Shown here: positions 46,205 to 57,720 of the stretch, one piece after another
Position numbering within the stretch: the first letter of the stretch is position 1
How the letters are laid out: every line of letters starts with the position of its first letter
Assembly (NCBI GenBank): GCA_028753945.1
Contig: JAPNXP010000006.1
Coordinates: 2,666,001 to 2,730,000, forward strand
DNA length: 64,000 bases
Direction of reading: 5' to 3'
DNA from: Hexactinellida sp. DTS-2022
Lineage: Eukaryota; Porifera; Hexactinellida
The notes under the pieces: generated by a model
The model's database searches: none
What the model saw: only the letters and a program-made list of their open reading frames with translations
What the model was told of the DNA's origin: nothing
Position numbers and translations under genes: made by a program

Positions 46205-47524
46205 TTACACTGTTAGGGCTTCATCTGTTGTAGTTCCATACGTCGGGATAGGAGATTTCAGCATTGATACAACAGGTTCATAATGTAGGACGAAATTTTT
46301 AATGTAAAGATTGGCAGTTGGGCTGTTAGTAGATCTGAGCAAGCACCAACGCACATGACGAATTACAGACTCTGGCATTCTAAAATCGTTGTTAGCAACG
46401 TAGATATCGGCATTCAGAATAGCAGAAGCAGCCATAATTTCAACATCACTTCCCCAAATGGATTCACGGTAGATAGCGTTTTCGTGTGTGAGGTAATGAC
46501 ACGGTGTCGTTTGCTTTGATTTAAAATACCATCCAAGTTTTCTTGTCCCTTCACTGGCTATAAATCGGCATATAATGGAACGAAGCTGTAGGTGGCTGTT
46601 TTCACTCCCAGTAATTATTTTGGAGAGACATCTGAAGAGACAATTACCATCTCCTTTGATTTTCTCTGTCAGCTCTGGTTCGTATTTGCTTAGTGGCTGT
46701 CCAACGAGATCCGATGGTTGCTTGCTAACTGAATCATATGTTATCCCCAAGAGAACACATTTACTACGCTGCCAATTCTCATCTATAACAATAATTTTTG
46801 GGTCATCCGGATAGGCATCTGTAATAAAGGTTTGATCTTTTTCGTCGAACGTGTCCCATAGCATCGTATTGAGATACTCCATCGCCTAATAAAGATATAT
46901 AGGAATCATTAAGTATAATAAAATTACACAATTAATTAGAGCATCCATATAAGGTATCTCAATTAATATTGTGTAGAATACTCACCACGAAATACAGTAT
47001 TTTGTGGGTATGTCTAGCACGCTCATTATCTGTAAAACTAGGATAAAGATCTGGTGTCCATTCCATTACAGTCTCAATTATGTCTCTATTCTACAGATAT
47101 ATAGATTCAATGGATATAAGTTGTGTTTTACTAATCTAAAATTTATTAATTTATACTCGGTTAGACTTACAATTTTATCTTCTTTTTTACCATTCAAAAA
47201 CTGAAATAAATAAGTGTGGGAGTATAGATGTGTTGTTTGTTTAAGCTTCTGTACAATTTCTCATGTAAAGGAGTCGCGAAGGTTCCTTGAAGAATATTCT
47301 GTTTTAGAATTTCCTAGAAATTAAAAAAATGATGAAGTAATCATTATTGCCTGGAAGTTTATGAGATAACTGAAATTGACATCAATTGGAGAAGTAAATT
47401 ATAAAATAACAATGACTTCTCAACAATAATTCAGGAATGTAAAGAGAATGGAATCCTTACTTTGAAAGTACTAGTTAGATGTGTAAATATAGATACTGGT
47501 GTAAATACATAGATTCAGGCAAGT

Positions 47525-48555
47525 CATGGCCTACTATATAATACGGCTAGATAAGTCAAGTATTTGCCATTTTATTTCCAGGCCAGTGTTTACTTTCTAA
47601 TTGCTCGTAAATAAATCACCTATTGTCATGGAATAAACTAAACTTAGGTTTTCAAATACGCTGGAAACATCTAAAATACTTTTGAGAATGATTTCTCATC
47701 GGATTTAACCACAATGACGTAATCAAATATACATACCCATATATGGTAATGATGTTAAATAAATGTTAATATTTTAGATAATTTGAGAATCTAACTTTGC
47801 CGTTTTTATCCTAATGCATTTTTCTGGTAAAAATACTAACTACACTAACAAATTATGTCATTCCTTTCACTCAAATTCTTTTCAACGTCAATGTAAGTAA
47901 ATAATTATGCTATTGTTATCAAACCATATGTTTTGTATTTTTTTTGAAATGTATAGTTAGATTTTAATCTAAGTCTTAAAAGTGCTGTTTGACGACGTAC
48001 ATGTTGCCCAGTCAGTTTAATGACCGTTCTTGTGACTTATTTAGCTAATGTTCACAAAATCTCTACTTCAATCTCTACTTCATTATTAGAATTAATTACC
48101 ATATATGGGTATGTATATTTGAATACGTCATTGTGGTTAAATCCGATGAGAAATCATTCTCAAAAGTATTTTAGATGTTTCCAGCGTATTTGAAAACCTA
48201 AGTTTAATTTATTCCACAACAATGTGTAATTTATTTTACGAGCAATTAGAAAGTAAACACTGGCCTGGAAATAAAATGGCAAATACCGTATTTCCTTGAA
48301 TAGTAGCCCCCCTTGAATAATCGCCCCCCCAAATAGGTCCTAATTATTTTTTGAGAATAACCGTTGATATCAAATAATCGCCTCCCTACAATTATTGACT
48401 CTCTCAAATGATTATATTCCACAAATATTCGCCATTCTCGAAAATCATAACATTTTCTTGGGCCTAAATGGGGCTTGAAATCAATAATCGCCCCGGCTAC
48501 TATTCAAGGCAATACGGTACTTGATTTATCTAGCCGTATTATATAGTAGGCCATG
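47525..48555. mobile_element. P-like foldback MITE in exon 7 of element A, 7-bp TSD
   Basis: Tips CATGGCCTACTATATAATAC and its complement; GGCAAGT at 47518-47524 and 48556-48562. Arms 47525-47755 and 48096-48555; the right arm contains a mariner-type MITE. Tip sequence is close to that of the THAP/P element (CATAGCCTACTATA). Confidence 0.9.
48284..48519. mobile_element. mariner/pogo-type MITE in the foldback arm
   Basis: TACCGTATTTCCTTGAATAG at the left and the complement at the right, TA at both ends. The other foldback arm gives the empty site GGCAAATACTTG (as its complement at 47557-47568). Same family as 338-601. Confidence 0.9.
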
Positions 48556-49441
48556 GGCAAGTCTAAAATTGAATGTTTTCAATGAAATTGACACTAATTT
48601 CTAATTATGTATGATTTGATCAATAGTACCTGTGATGTGTCGACACCTATGCTCGAATCGAGTTTACTTTCTTCTTAGTGTTTCTTAGAAAATAAGGACG
48701 TGTGATATGGATTGGAATTTTCTTATCTTTTTTGGCTCCTAATTCTGTCTGAGAAATAGTAACATGACTATCTGTTACTTTCGACACTGTGTAAAGGCCC
48801 AATATATTTTGATTGCTTCTTCGTTTTGGGTAAGTGTTTTATCTTTGGCATGTTAGTGTATATGATTTTATCATCCATCTTCAGAGAGGCACTACAGATG
48901 TCATAATGATAATAAAATGTGAGTAAGAAAACATTGTTGAATCTATAAAGCTCAACTAACCGTCCTTCGTTGACCTTCTTATCATACTGCATCTTCTGTT
49001 TTATTTGCTCAAAGTTGATACTATCCATTGCTGATTGCTGTGTAGAAGTACGAGATTCATCAATACTAGTAACTTCTTCTTGGGGAATGTCAAGTGGTGG
49101 AGAAAAGATGTCTGATATTTCTTCAATATCATCGAGTGGAGGAATGAATTCGCTCATAATAGCATCATCTATTGCAAAATCTTCTTCAGTGTTGCACTGC
49201 AGGTTGTTAATGACCGACAGAAGATCTTGATGCCTGGACTCTCTTCCCCACATAACCTTGAATGGAGTTTGTCCATGGGACCTTTTAAATGTAGAATTCA
49301 TTGTTATTGCAGCAGCTTTTAGAAGATTTGTCCAATGATCCCCAGTCTGGATCTCCATTTTGTTCAGTTTACTAAAAAAGAACTTTCATAGTTGGTATAT
49401 TACCCTAAATCATGCATTCGAAATGTTGTTATCATTTACTA

Positions 49442-50438
49442 CAGTGTTTCTCAACCTTTTTCAGTCGATCGCCCCCTTAGCGGATAGTGCCAGTGCTTAT
49501 CGCCCCCCTACAATTTTAACATAAATAAAGAACCAAGCAACTAAGACAGATATTCTATAAAGTTATAAACCGTATTTCCCGAAAAAGGCGCCTGGGCTTA
49601 AAAAAGCGCCGGCTCTATAAAAATGTTATCTGTATGTTAAAATTTATTCCCAATAAATGATAACTGCAATGGAAATGGTGTGATTTAGGCAATTATAGGA
49701 TGTTTAATCTCGCTGGGTACCATTAGAATGCACCTTAATATTATTTTCTGGAAATTTCATGAAAAAATGAGTGCAAATTTAGACCATTAAATCAATAAGC
49801 ACCGAGGCGCTTATTCGGGGAAATACGGTATTATCGGTATATTTACATTTGACAACCATGTTTAGTGTGAAAGTTGGGCATGGTCCCAGGGGCGTAGATT
49901 TAAAAAGCAGATTGGGTCGGGGGGCGAAGCACAGGAATTTTTCTTTTTATAAAATTATAAATTGATTTCCTCTTAATTTAAGAATACCTGGATTTTCAAC
50001 CGAGCGAGCGTAGCGAGCGAGAAAAATTCTTAGGAGAGAAGAAGAAATCAAATAACATTGAGTATAACTAAATAATTTAAAGACAACAATTTATCATTGA
50101 TTTCAGGGGAAATAAATACATGAGGTGCACAAAATATTTGGGGAGAGAAATGAGGCTCTCGCACGAATGCATTGATTTCGGGGGTCGAGGATCCCACAGT
50201 ATCGAGGCCCTTGATTGTGCCCAGTGCAAGATTTTTCAGATCGGGATTTAATTAGGTCAAGAATAGCCGAAATGATGAACATGTAAATTTCTAGATTCTA
50301 GCTAAAGTGAATCAAATCGCCCCCCTACCGCCCCCTTACAGTCTTGTAGCCCCCCAATCGCCCCTAACCGTTTTATCGCCCCCCTCGTCTCTCGTATCGC
50401 CCCTTAGGGAGCGATATCGCCCACGTTGAGAAACACTG
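49442..50438. mobile_element. non-autonomous hAT in intron 4 of element A, TSD ATTTACTA
   Basis: Ends CAGTGTTTCTCAACC and GTTGAGAAACACTG; perfect ATTTACTA duplication at 49434-49441 and 50439-50446. 997 bp, TCGCCCCC-rich near both ends, no transposase. It carries a MITE with CCGTATTTCCCGAA ends (49569-49830). Confidence 0.95.
49569..49830. mobile_element. MITE nested in the hAT element
   Basis: ACCGTATTTCCCGAAAAAGG at the left; the right end TATTCGGGGAAATACGGTA is its near-complement. The left TA is not preserved (AAACCG). Confidence 0.65.
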
Positions 50439-50939
50439 ATTTACTAGTTAACTAATAACACTACCTTTTGAGAATCTTATTGTGTGCTTCGACTAAACCG
50501 TTAGCCATCGGGTGGTATGCACGAGTGCTACGATTTTCAACTCCTAATTTCCGGTGAAATTCCTGAAATATCTATGAATAATACAAGCAAAATTACTATC
50601 GAATACGTACTAATATTATAAAAAATAAATATTTAGCAATATGTCACTGATAATATTTGATTAGAATGTAGAAAAAGGATTATGCAACTCACATTACTTG
50701 TAAACTCTCTTCCTTGGTCGTGCTGAATAATATCGGATAATCCCATATCGAGGTAGATATCCTTAAGATTCTGGATTACTTCTTCTGATGTCTTCGACTT
50801 GAGAGCGCGCACAAAAACGTATTTGCTCATATAACAAACAGTGACTAAAATGTGTTTATATCCATCTTTGCTCTCAGAGAAATCACATATAAGGTCCATC
50901 CCTATATGTTTCCACGTTTTAGACGGAGGTGGGATTGGT

Positions 50940-50978
50940 TACATGCCAGATGACAAGGCCGCTGTCATCTGGCATGTA
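50940..50978. repeat. 15-bp perfect palindrome arms in integrase exon 3
   Basis: TACATGCCAGATGAC and its complement, 9 bases apart. Element B has unrelated sequence in place of one arm, so the arm was probably copied from its neighbour; it creates the TAA that stops the exon. Confidence 0.9.
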
Positions 50979-52620
50979 TGGCAAGTCCTTACCTTTAGTA
51001 TACTGTACAAGAAAGTAATTATAATAGGCACTTTTTAAATAATTTTGTATTAGTTACAGCATCGATATCTAATTACACCATTATATAAAATTCGTAAATG
51101 GTTGATTTAAGTTAACTGAACATTATAAAAATAAATATAAAAACAATTTGAGATCTTGCGAAATCATGTTAGTTGCTACTAGTCGTCAAAATAAAATGCT
51201 TTACTAATTAGACAATCTAGAACTTAATAATTACGATTACAGCACATGGATGATTCAACTCAAATGTTCCACTAACACTGCATTCTAATGCTATTTTGGG
51301 ATGTACGTACATCAATTAGAATAGAAGTATAATAGAACTCGATTAAGGCGTACCAGCCTTGGGAAACAAGGCAAAGTACGTACTAACGGAAGGCATGTCT
51401 TATTCGTATGCATAATCCACAGGTCGAAATGCTGACTTGTTGAATTGTGTAAATACGATGTAAGGGTATACAATTCTTCAAACATACTCTACGATAATAT
51501 AAAAGTATTTAGGTTGTCACGTACTCATACATCAAAACACTAACGAAGTTCTGCTGACAATTTTCTAGAGTACGTACTAGCAGAATTTAGTTAGGAATAG
51601 AAATTGGTACGTCTGACGTCTGATTCGAGTATGTACTGAATTGCTAATTGCAATGCAATTTAGCCAGTAATTGTAAAATAAATCAAATGAATATATCTAC
51701 ATAACATTACAAATTGATTTTAATTGAAAATAAATCGAACTAATAGTAGGTTAATGGATAATCGTTAGGAAATAGGAAAAAATTTCGTACAGAAGTCAAA
51801 GATTAAATTGGTTGAAGTTGCAAAATGAGGACAAGGGTGATCCAGTTGGCTATAATTTGAAAAGTAACTACTTTTTCCTATTTTGAGTAGATAAGTTACC
51901 CTTATTAATTAAGCAATTTAATTCGAAAGACATCAAATACAAATTGTTCAAACAAATTTCATTATCATATTAACTTACATAATCTCGAACGTCAATGTGC
52001 ATGCCTGTCCATGTGTATCTTTGCTGAACTGAATGAAGAGTGGCGTGAATCCCTGGATGACCAACTTGGTCATGGAACCTTTGATAAATATCATCCAACT
52101 GAGACTTCAATGGAACTCCAAATCTGTTTCTGTACCTCCCAGTTTAACTCTCTAAGGAGAAGATTTATTAAAACTATTAAATCAAATATAGTAGAACCTG
52201 CTAAGTAATAAGGACCAGGAAAGGACAGGGAAAAATGGCCGTTATAGACAAGTAACCGTTATGCAGTGGCTGTTAATTAAAGAGGATCTATTGTATTTTT
52301 AATTAATATATAAATAATGGGATTATTTATTAGTATAGCGAGTCATTTTGGGGTTAAAAAAATCTCACCTTGAATAGTGTGTCGGATTCTGCAATGAAAT
52401 AGGGGGACAGTTTCTTTTGTAATTCCATCTTGTTTGCCGTGAGACTTGTACTGTCTCAGGATATTTTTGTTCGCGAAGAAACTGAATAATTTCTTGATAC
52501 TCTTCTGAATTCATTTGAAAATCAGAATAGAAATGATTGATTATTTGGTTTGGTTTGATTAGTTTGTTTGTTTGATTGATTGATTGATTGTGTTGTGATA
52601 GTTGCGGACAAAGAGAGTAA

Positions 52621-52766
52621 TATAATTTACCTTATATAGTTGCGCCTCAGAATACCACAGCGTCTCAAAATACCACAGTTTAATTTGTAATAGCACATCC
52701 ATGGTGTATAGAGTGTATCATATAGGCGTCTCAAAATACCACAGCGTCTCAAAATACCACACAACA
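52621..52766. repeat. right TIR of element A
   Basis: Inverted copy of 43090-43235, ending ATACCACACAACA. Confidence 0.9.
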
Positions 52767-52770
52767 GTAC

Positions 52771-53940
52771 TATAAATTACGGCCCCACAATGCTCGTCAG
52801 ATAAATTGAGATAAGATTGTTTTTGGATAGTACCCTATAAACTATAGCTACATTGAAAATTTCAGGTGAATCTGACTCATAGTTTTCTAGTAGTGACCAT
52901 TCTAAGTTACAGGAATGTGAAGAACATGATGAACGGGAACTTTTTCAAATGGAATAAAAAGTTTGTAGGCTCGCGCTGCCATAATTTGCTTGAAATTCGT
53001 TGTTATTCATACAAAAGTATATTTGCATATCTACTTAGGTTTTTTAAAAAAAAATTCAACATTCCAAAAATTATGTTAGGAGTTATAGTCAATTGAGGTC
53101 AGATTTGGACTGTCAAGGTGCCTAGTCTGACTTCAAAGGGCTGTAAATCTGAAAGTTTGAATTGTAAAGTTTAGATCAAGGGTCATTCCCAAATTAAATA
53201 TATATTTATTAGTTTACACTTAGTTTCAAACAATTTGGATAAAAACTGTGACCGCTTTTGCATTTTAAACATTCTTTCAACTCATTGGGTGGTCCTTTCA
53301 CATCTATATTTTGAATCTCAGAAACCCGTTGACCAATATATAAAATTTTGAGTGCAAAATGCTCCCAATACCCGGTTTCCTATTCATCCATAATACATTT
53401 TATGACCCTAACTCGCACAATTTTTCAAAATGACCATATATGGGCATAAAATGTGCCCATTTTTGATGATTTAGCATATTTATTTCTAGAGAACTATAAA
53501 CTCTAGAGCTTAGCACTAAATTTCCAATCACATCCATGTAATATTGCAAACTCATTAGATTAACAATTGAAACCATTTTCGAAAAGATTACTATCCTATA
53601 AATTCACCGGAATACACTCATAATATAATAGTGTGTAAATTAAATTAAAAATAAATCTACTTTTTGGTTCAACTATTGCAAATTTGGTCTAAATTGTTTG
53701 AAACCAAGTCTAAACTAATGAAGACATATGCAAATTTGCTGGGTTATACAAAATGGGCACATTTTTATGCCTATATATGGTCATTTTTTAAACGGTGGGT
53801 GATAGGGTCACATAATGTATTATCGACGGATAGGAAATCAGGTAATGCGAGCATTTGGCATACGTAAATTCTTATTCTATGTACTAGGGTGTCTGAGAAA
53901 AAAATTGACTAGAAAACGTACTCTCGAATGAGAAAGTAGC
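52771..53940. other. non-coding region with CATATATGG repeats
   Basis: No gene seen. 53370-53650 and 53740-53850 belong to a dispersed family with AATGACCATATATGGGCAT-like words, CCATTTTTGATGA and CTCTAGAGCTTAGC, also present at 41990-42320, 55470-55720 and 56750-57060. Confidence 0.5.
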
Positions 53941-53954
53941 CCATAAAGGAGTCG

Positions 53955-54418
53955 CTGGAATAAGACCTAAAATTAGTTTGGAATAAGACCTAAAATATTG
54001 TCCAAGTTGGAATAAGACCTAAAATGAAATACAGTCAACTCCGCTTAATAGAGCCACCTCGGGACCAGGTTGTTTTGACCCGATTAACCGAAGAAACCGA
54101 TTAACCGAAAATATTGTAAGCCAAACTGTAATTCTGCCCTATAAATCCTGTGAAATTTTGATCCGATTAAGCGGATAAACTGATTAACCGGTGACTCTAT
54201 TAAGCTGAGTTGACTGTATATTGGAATAAGACTAAAATGGGTTAAGTTGGAATAAGACCCAAAATATTGTCCAAGTTGGAATAAGACCTAAAATGAAATA
54301 TGTTGGAATAAGACCTAAAATGGGCTAAGTTGGAATAAGACCTAAATATTGTCCAAGTTGGAATAAGACCTAAAATATTGTCCAAATTGGAATAAGACCT
54401 AAATAATTAGGGGTGAAC
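53955..54418. repeat. minisatellite, unit TTGGAATAAGACCTAAAAT
   Basis: About ten units with variable TATTGTCCAAG, GGGTTAAG or GAAATATG linkers; interrupted once by a MITE (54030-54218). Confidence 0.9.
54030..54218. mobile_element. pogo/Tigger-type MITE in the minisatellite
   Basis: TACAGTCAACTCCGCTTAAT and its complement at the right end. The intact unit GAAATATGTTGG nearby shows the TA target. Confidence 0.9.
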
Positions 54419-57292
54419 TATCTGGAACTAAGACATATTTTTATAGTAAACTCGTCAATACTTGTCTTAATGTGCATTTGTCTTGTAGAGAGTATCGAGA
54501 AGAATTATGAAGAAGGAACTAAATGGAAAATTTATTATGAATTGAATCAGTGTGTAGAATGTGTAATACATATTAAATGAGGAAAGAGATTGTGGAAAAT
54601 GTAATAATTAAATGAATTTATTTTAACCCCACAAACTTAATTTAGCAGATTGCGAGCTAAATATTTTTTTAACGCCTGTAACGTCCTAATCATTACGATT
54701 GTCGAACAATTAATAAATTTGGCAAATTTTAAAAATTAATGTTCTGGATACTAATCATATGATTGCCCTAGACTTTTTTGGCACTTTCTGATATTTGTTC
54801 TTGGTGTGGTAACCGTTTGAGAGCAGCGGCCTACAAATTTGGCCGAAATTCAGCACCTTACAAGGGTCTGAAATCTTTTGAAAGCATATATTGTATCCCA
54901 AATCAGAATATTCGGCTTCGTTAGGTCCAAATATAGAGGTTCACTTCAAAAAATTCAGGAATGTATCAAATTTAGGGAAATTAGGGTCATATAAGGAGAT
55001 TAAAGTATAAGGAGTATACTGCTATCATATATTACTGTGGAAAATTATACCTCCGGATATTTCTGTTATTACGCATATTAGTTAGATAGCTTCTTATCTA
55101 TATGTGAGATTTGGTTTTAAGACTCTATCTCATCTAAATTTTGAGTTATGACCATTTTAGTACAGTTTTTTTGACAGTTTTGTGGGATTTTCACACTGAA
55201 TGAGCCTCCAATATCCAATAACATATTATATATTTTAACGAAATTTGTGGATAAATAGATCCAAATAGATAAACAGCACAAAATGAGTCGTTATACAACT
55301 CGATCCAATCATTATTCGATAGGTTGTGGCCATTAACGCCTCATAAGGCGGCAAGATTTCTCACATTTTACACCTGCTGGTATTTCAGAAATGCTTTGAG
55401 TTAAAATGATTATAGCCATTAGAAATACTGTAAATACCTGGCTTTCTATACGTATATAATACATTCTAGAACCCTAGGTGTCACGGTTTTCCATATGAGC
55501 ATATATGTTAATTTTCATGTGACCAATTTTGATGACGAAGCAAATTTACTCATTGGAAAAACTTTTGTGATTATATTTTAATTTGAATGATGTGTCCCGC
55601 ATTCAAATGCCCATATATGGTGGTGGCAGAGTGGTAATATTTTATTATGGTGCCAAAAATCCAACTTCGGTTCCAAATGAGATAGAGCTTAGCTCAAAAT
55701 TGCTAAAAATATTCTAATTCAATTTCAAATAACAATATCTATTTTATGCAGCTTTGGAACTCCTTTTCTTCGCGTTTTCAAATTCTGGACTCAGCCACTT
55801 CGACACAACTCAAAAGAGTAGTTTGGGAAAAGTGGCTTGTGGGACAATTTTTCATTCGAACACTGGCTAATGAATTTGCCTGAAATTTAGAAGAGTGTTG
55901 AGAACAAGTTAAACAATGAAAATGATTGATAGAATCTTGATTACGAAGTACTTATTTTTTGACCGTGATGTGGGCACTACAGTGCCAAAATATGTAAAAA
56001 AAGCATGAAAAGCGGGGTTCTCCAGACATATACCCCCAAACTAAAGTTCTGCGAAATTTTTGAGTGAAAAGTAGCCATGACTAGGTTGTATTGGATATTA
56101 TAGCTTAGTCCTATGAGCAAAAAACATCCAATTAGTGTAGTGTGAGTATCTAAAAAAATTGGTTTTGATGTATTAGATTGAATTGAAACAAAATTGTGAA
56201 TTCAAAAAAAATCCATGCTTTAGAATTATGATAAATACAATCTGATACTCCTAAATACTTTACATAGACCAGCACGATCCTATTAATAGTGTAATTCATC
56301 TGGCTATTATAGTTACTGCTCTATAACGCTGGTTCCGCCTTTGAATTGACCAAAGTTAGAAATGTTCAAATTTTTACAATCTTTTTACAGACACTGCGGA
56401 AGGATGTTATCAATCGATGGGACTTGGGTTTTCATCGATACGATGATTATTTCCAGAGTTATGAACGTTTTAGTGGAGCGGCATTTTATATTAGAACTCG
56501 GTTTTATAGCTCCAAAGGTCTTAACCACGGTAAATAACTGTTATTGTATTCACAATGTTTCAATATTCAGACATATGATAGTCTGAGGAAATTTTGCACA
56601 ACTCAACAAAAGTTTTAGGAAAAAGTGGAATTTGCAAAAGTTATAGGCTTATAGCCCTTCGGCGATCTTCAGGGTACGGATTCTTAACTAATTTGTAACT
56701 CGGAGAGGAAAAGAGATAAATTAAATTACACTAGTGAAAAATGATCAGCATACATGGTTTCCCATATGTAAATAATACATTTTGTGAGCCTAGGACGCAC
56801 CGTTTTCGAAATTGCCCTATATGGTAGTGTGAATGTGACCAATTTTGATGACACATGCAAATTTGTATCTCCTAAACGGGAGACTCTAGAGCTTAGCTCT
56901 AAATTACTAATCACATTGATATATAATCTCGAAATCATTGCAAAGTCAAAAATCAATCAAAACCAAATGGTTACCTTGCCATAAACTTTGAATTCCCATA
57001 TATGGAGGTGTCATGTGACCATAAAGAGCGAAAATCCAAATTCAAAAGCGAACTAGAGCTTAGTTCTAACTTTCAGACACTATCAGTGATTGAATTCCAG
57101 CGAGATGGCCGATTTTAATTCCTTCCCGAATCAATATTCTTCGCTGTAGACGTGTCAAAATCCTCTCTGCCACCTGAATACCACCATATCTATTTATAGC
57201 AATCCACAATTTTTAAAGCTTAGTTTCGGGGAACTTTTTGAAGTTATAACGCTGAAATTGGAATATAGCACTATAATAAGTATTAAAACTTA
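54419..57292. other. long AT-rich non-coding region
   Basis: No gene recognised on either strand; short ORFs near 56350-56980 lack family motifs. Copies of the CATATATGG/CTAGAGCTTAGCTCTAA family occur at 55470-55720 and 56750-57060. Confidence 0.5.
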
Positions 57293-57296
57293 GACC

Positions 57297-57585
57297 TGTT
57301 GCATGATATTCTGAGACGCGTGAGATTCTGAGACATTGTATTACCAAACCATGGATGTGCTATTACAAATTATACAGTGATATTCTGAGACGCTATAAAA
57401 GGAAATTTTGGCTTATTTTTACTTTTTATTATGAATTTAATTTAAGTTTGAGATGCGTGAGATTTTGAGACATTGTATTAGCAAACCCTGGATGTGCTAT
57501 TAGAAATTAAACAGTGATATTTTGAGACACTATAAAAGGAAATTTTGGCTTATTTTTACTTTTTATTATGAATTTAATTAAAAAT
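57297..57585. repeat. left TIR of element B, two tandem units
   Basis: Unit 1 begins 57297, unit 2 about 57448. Conserved boxes: TGAGACGC, AACCATGGATGTGCTATTAC, AAAAGGAAATTTTGGCTTAT. Confidence 0.9.
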
Positions 57586-57720
57586 ACTATGATTTTCATA
57601 TCATAATATAGATAAACCCTATACTATCAAATTTACTATATCAGACATTTAATATATGCATTAATTGTCTTATTCATTTACAACAAACAAACAAGCAAAC
57701 AAATCTATTCTTATTTCGAA

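Larger units (their letters stand above)
46205..52514 (-). pseudogene. integrase-OTU gene of element A, decayed
   Basis: Exons by comparison with element B: 52369-52514, 51979-52151, 50693-50992, 50465-50571, 48961-49371, 48630-48891, part of exon 7 at about 47476-47510, 47171-47313, 46986-47090 and 46205-46885. Splice sites are GT-AG and most exon lengths equal those of B (107, 411, 105 bp). Lesions: one base lost in exon 1; one base lost in exon 2; an in-frame stop in exon 3 next to a palindrome; one base gained in exon 6 (near 48795); exon 7 split by the foldback at 47525-48555; one base lost in exon 8. The HHCC finger (FHDQVGH...CHTC), the three catalytic integrase residues (GMDLICDF, QHDQGREF, ANGLVEAHN) and the OTU exon (GDGNCLFRCLSK; FVLHYEPV) are all still readable. 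Confidence 0.9.
43090..52766 (-). mobile_element. Ginger-type integrase/OTU element A (inactive), TSD GTAC
   Basis: Ends TGTTGTGTGGTATTTTGAGA and its exact complement; GTAC at 43086-43089 and 52767-52770. The TIRs are about 140 bp: three to four GGTATTTTGAGACGC-type boxes around CCATGGATGTGCTATTACAA. Length 9677 bp including a P-like foldback, a mariner-type MITE, a hAT and other inserts. Ten minus-strand exons homologous to those of element B are listed under the gene. TIR tip TGT, a 4-bp duplication and an integrase of the retroviral type agree with the published Ginger group. Confidence 0.9.
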
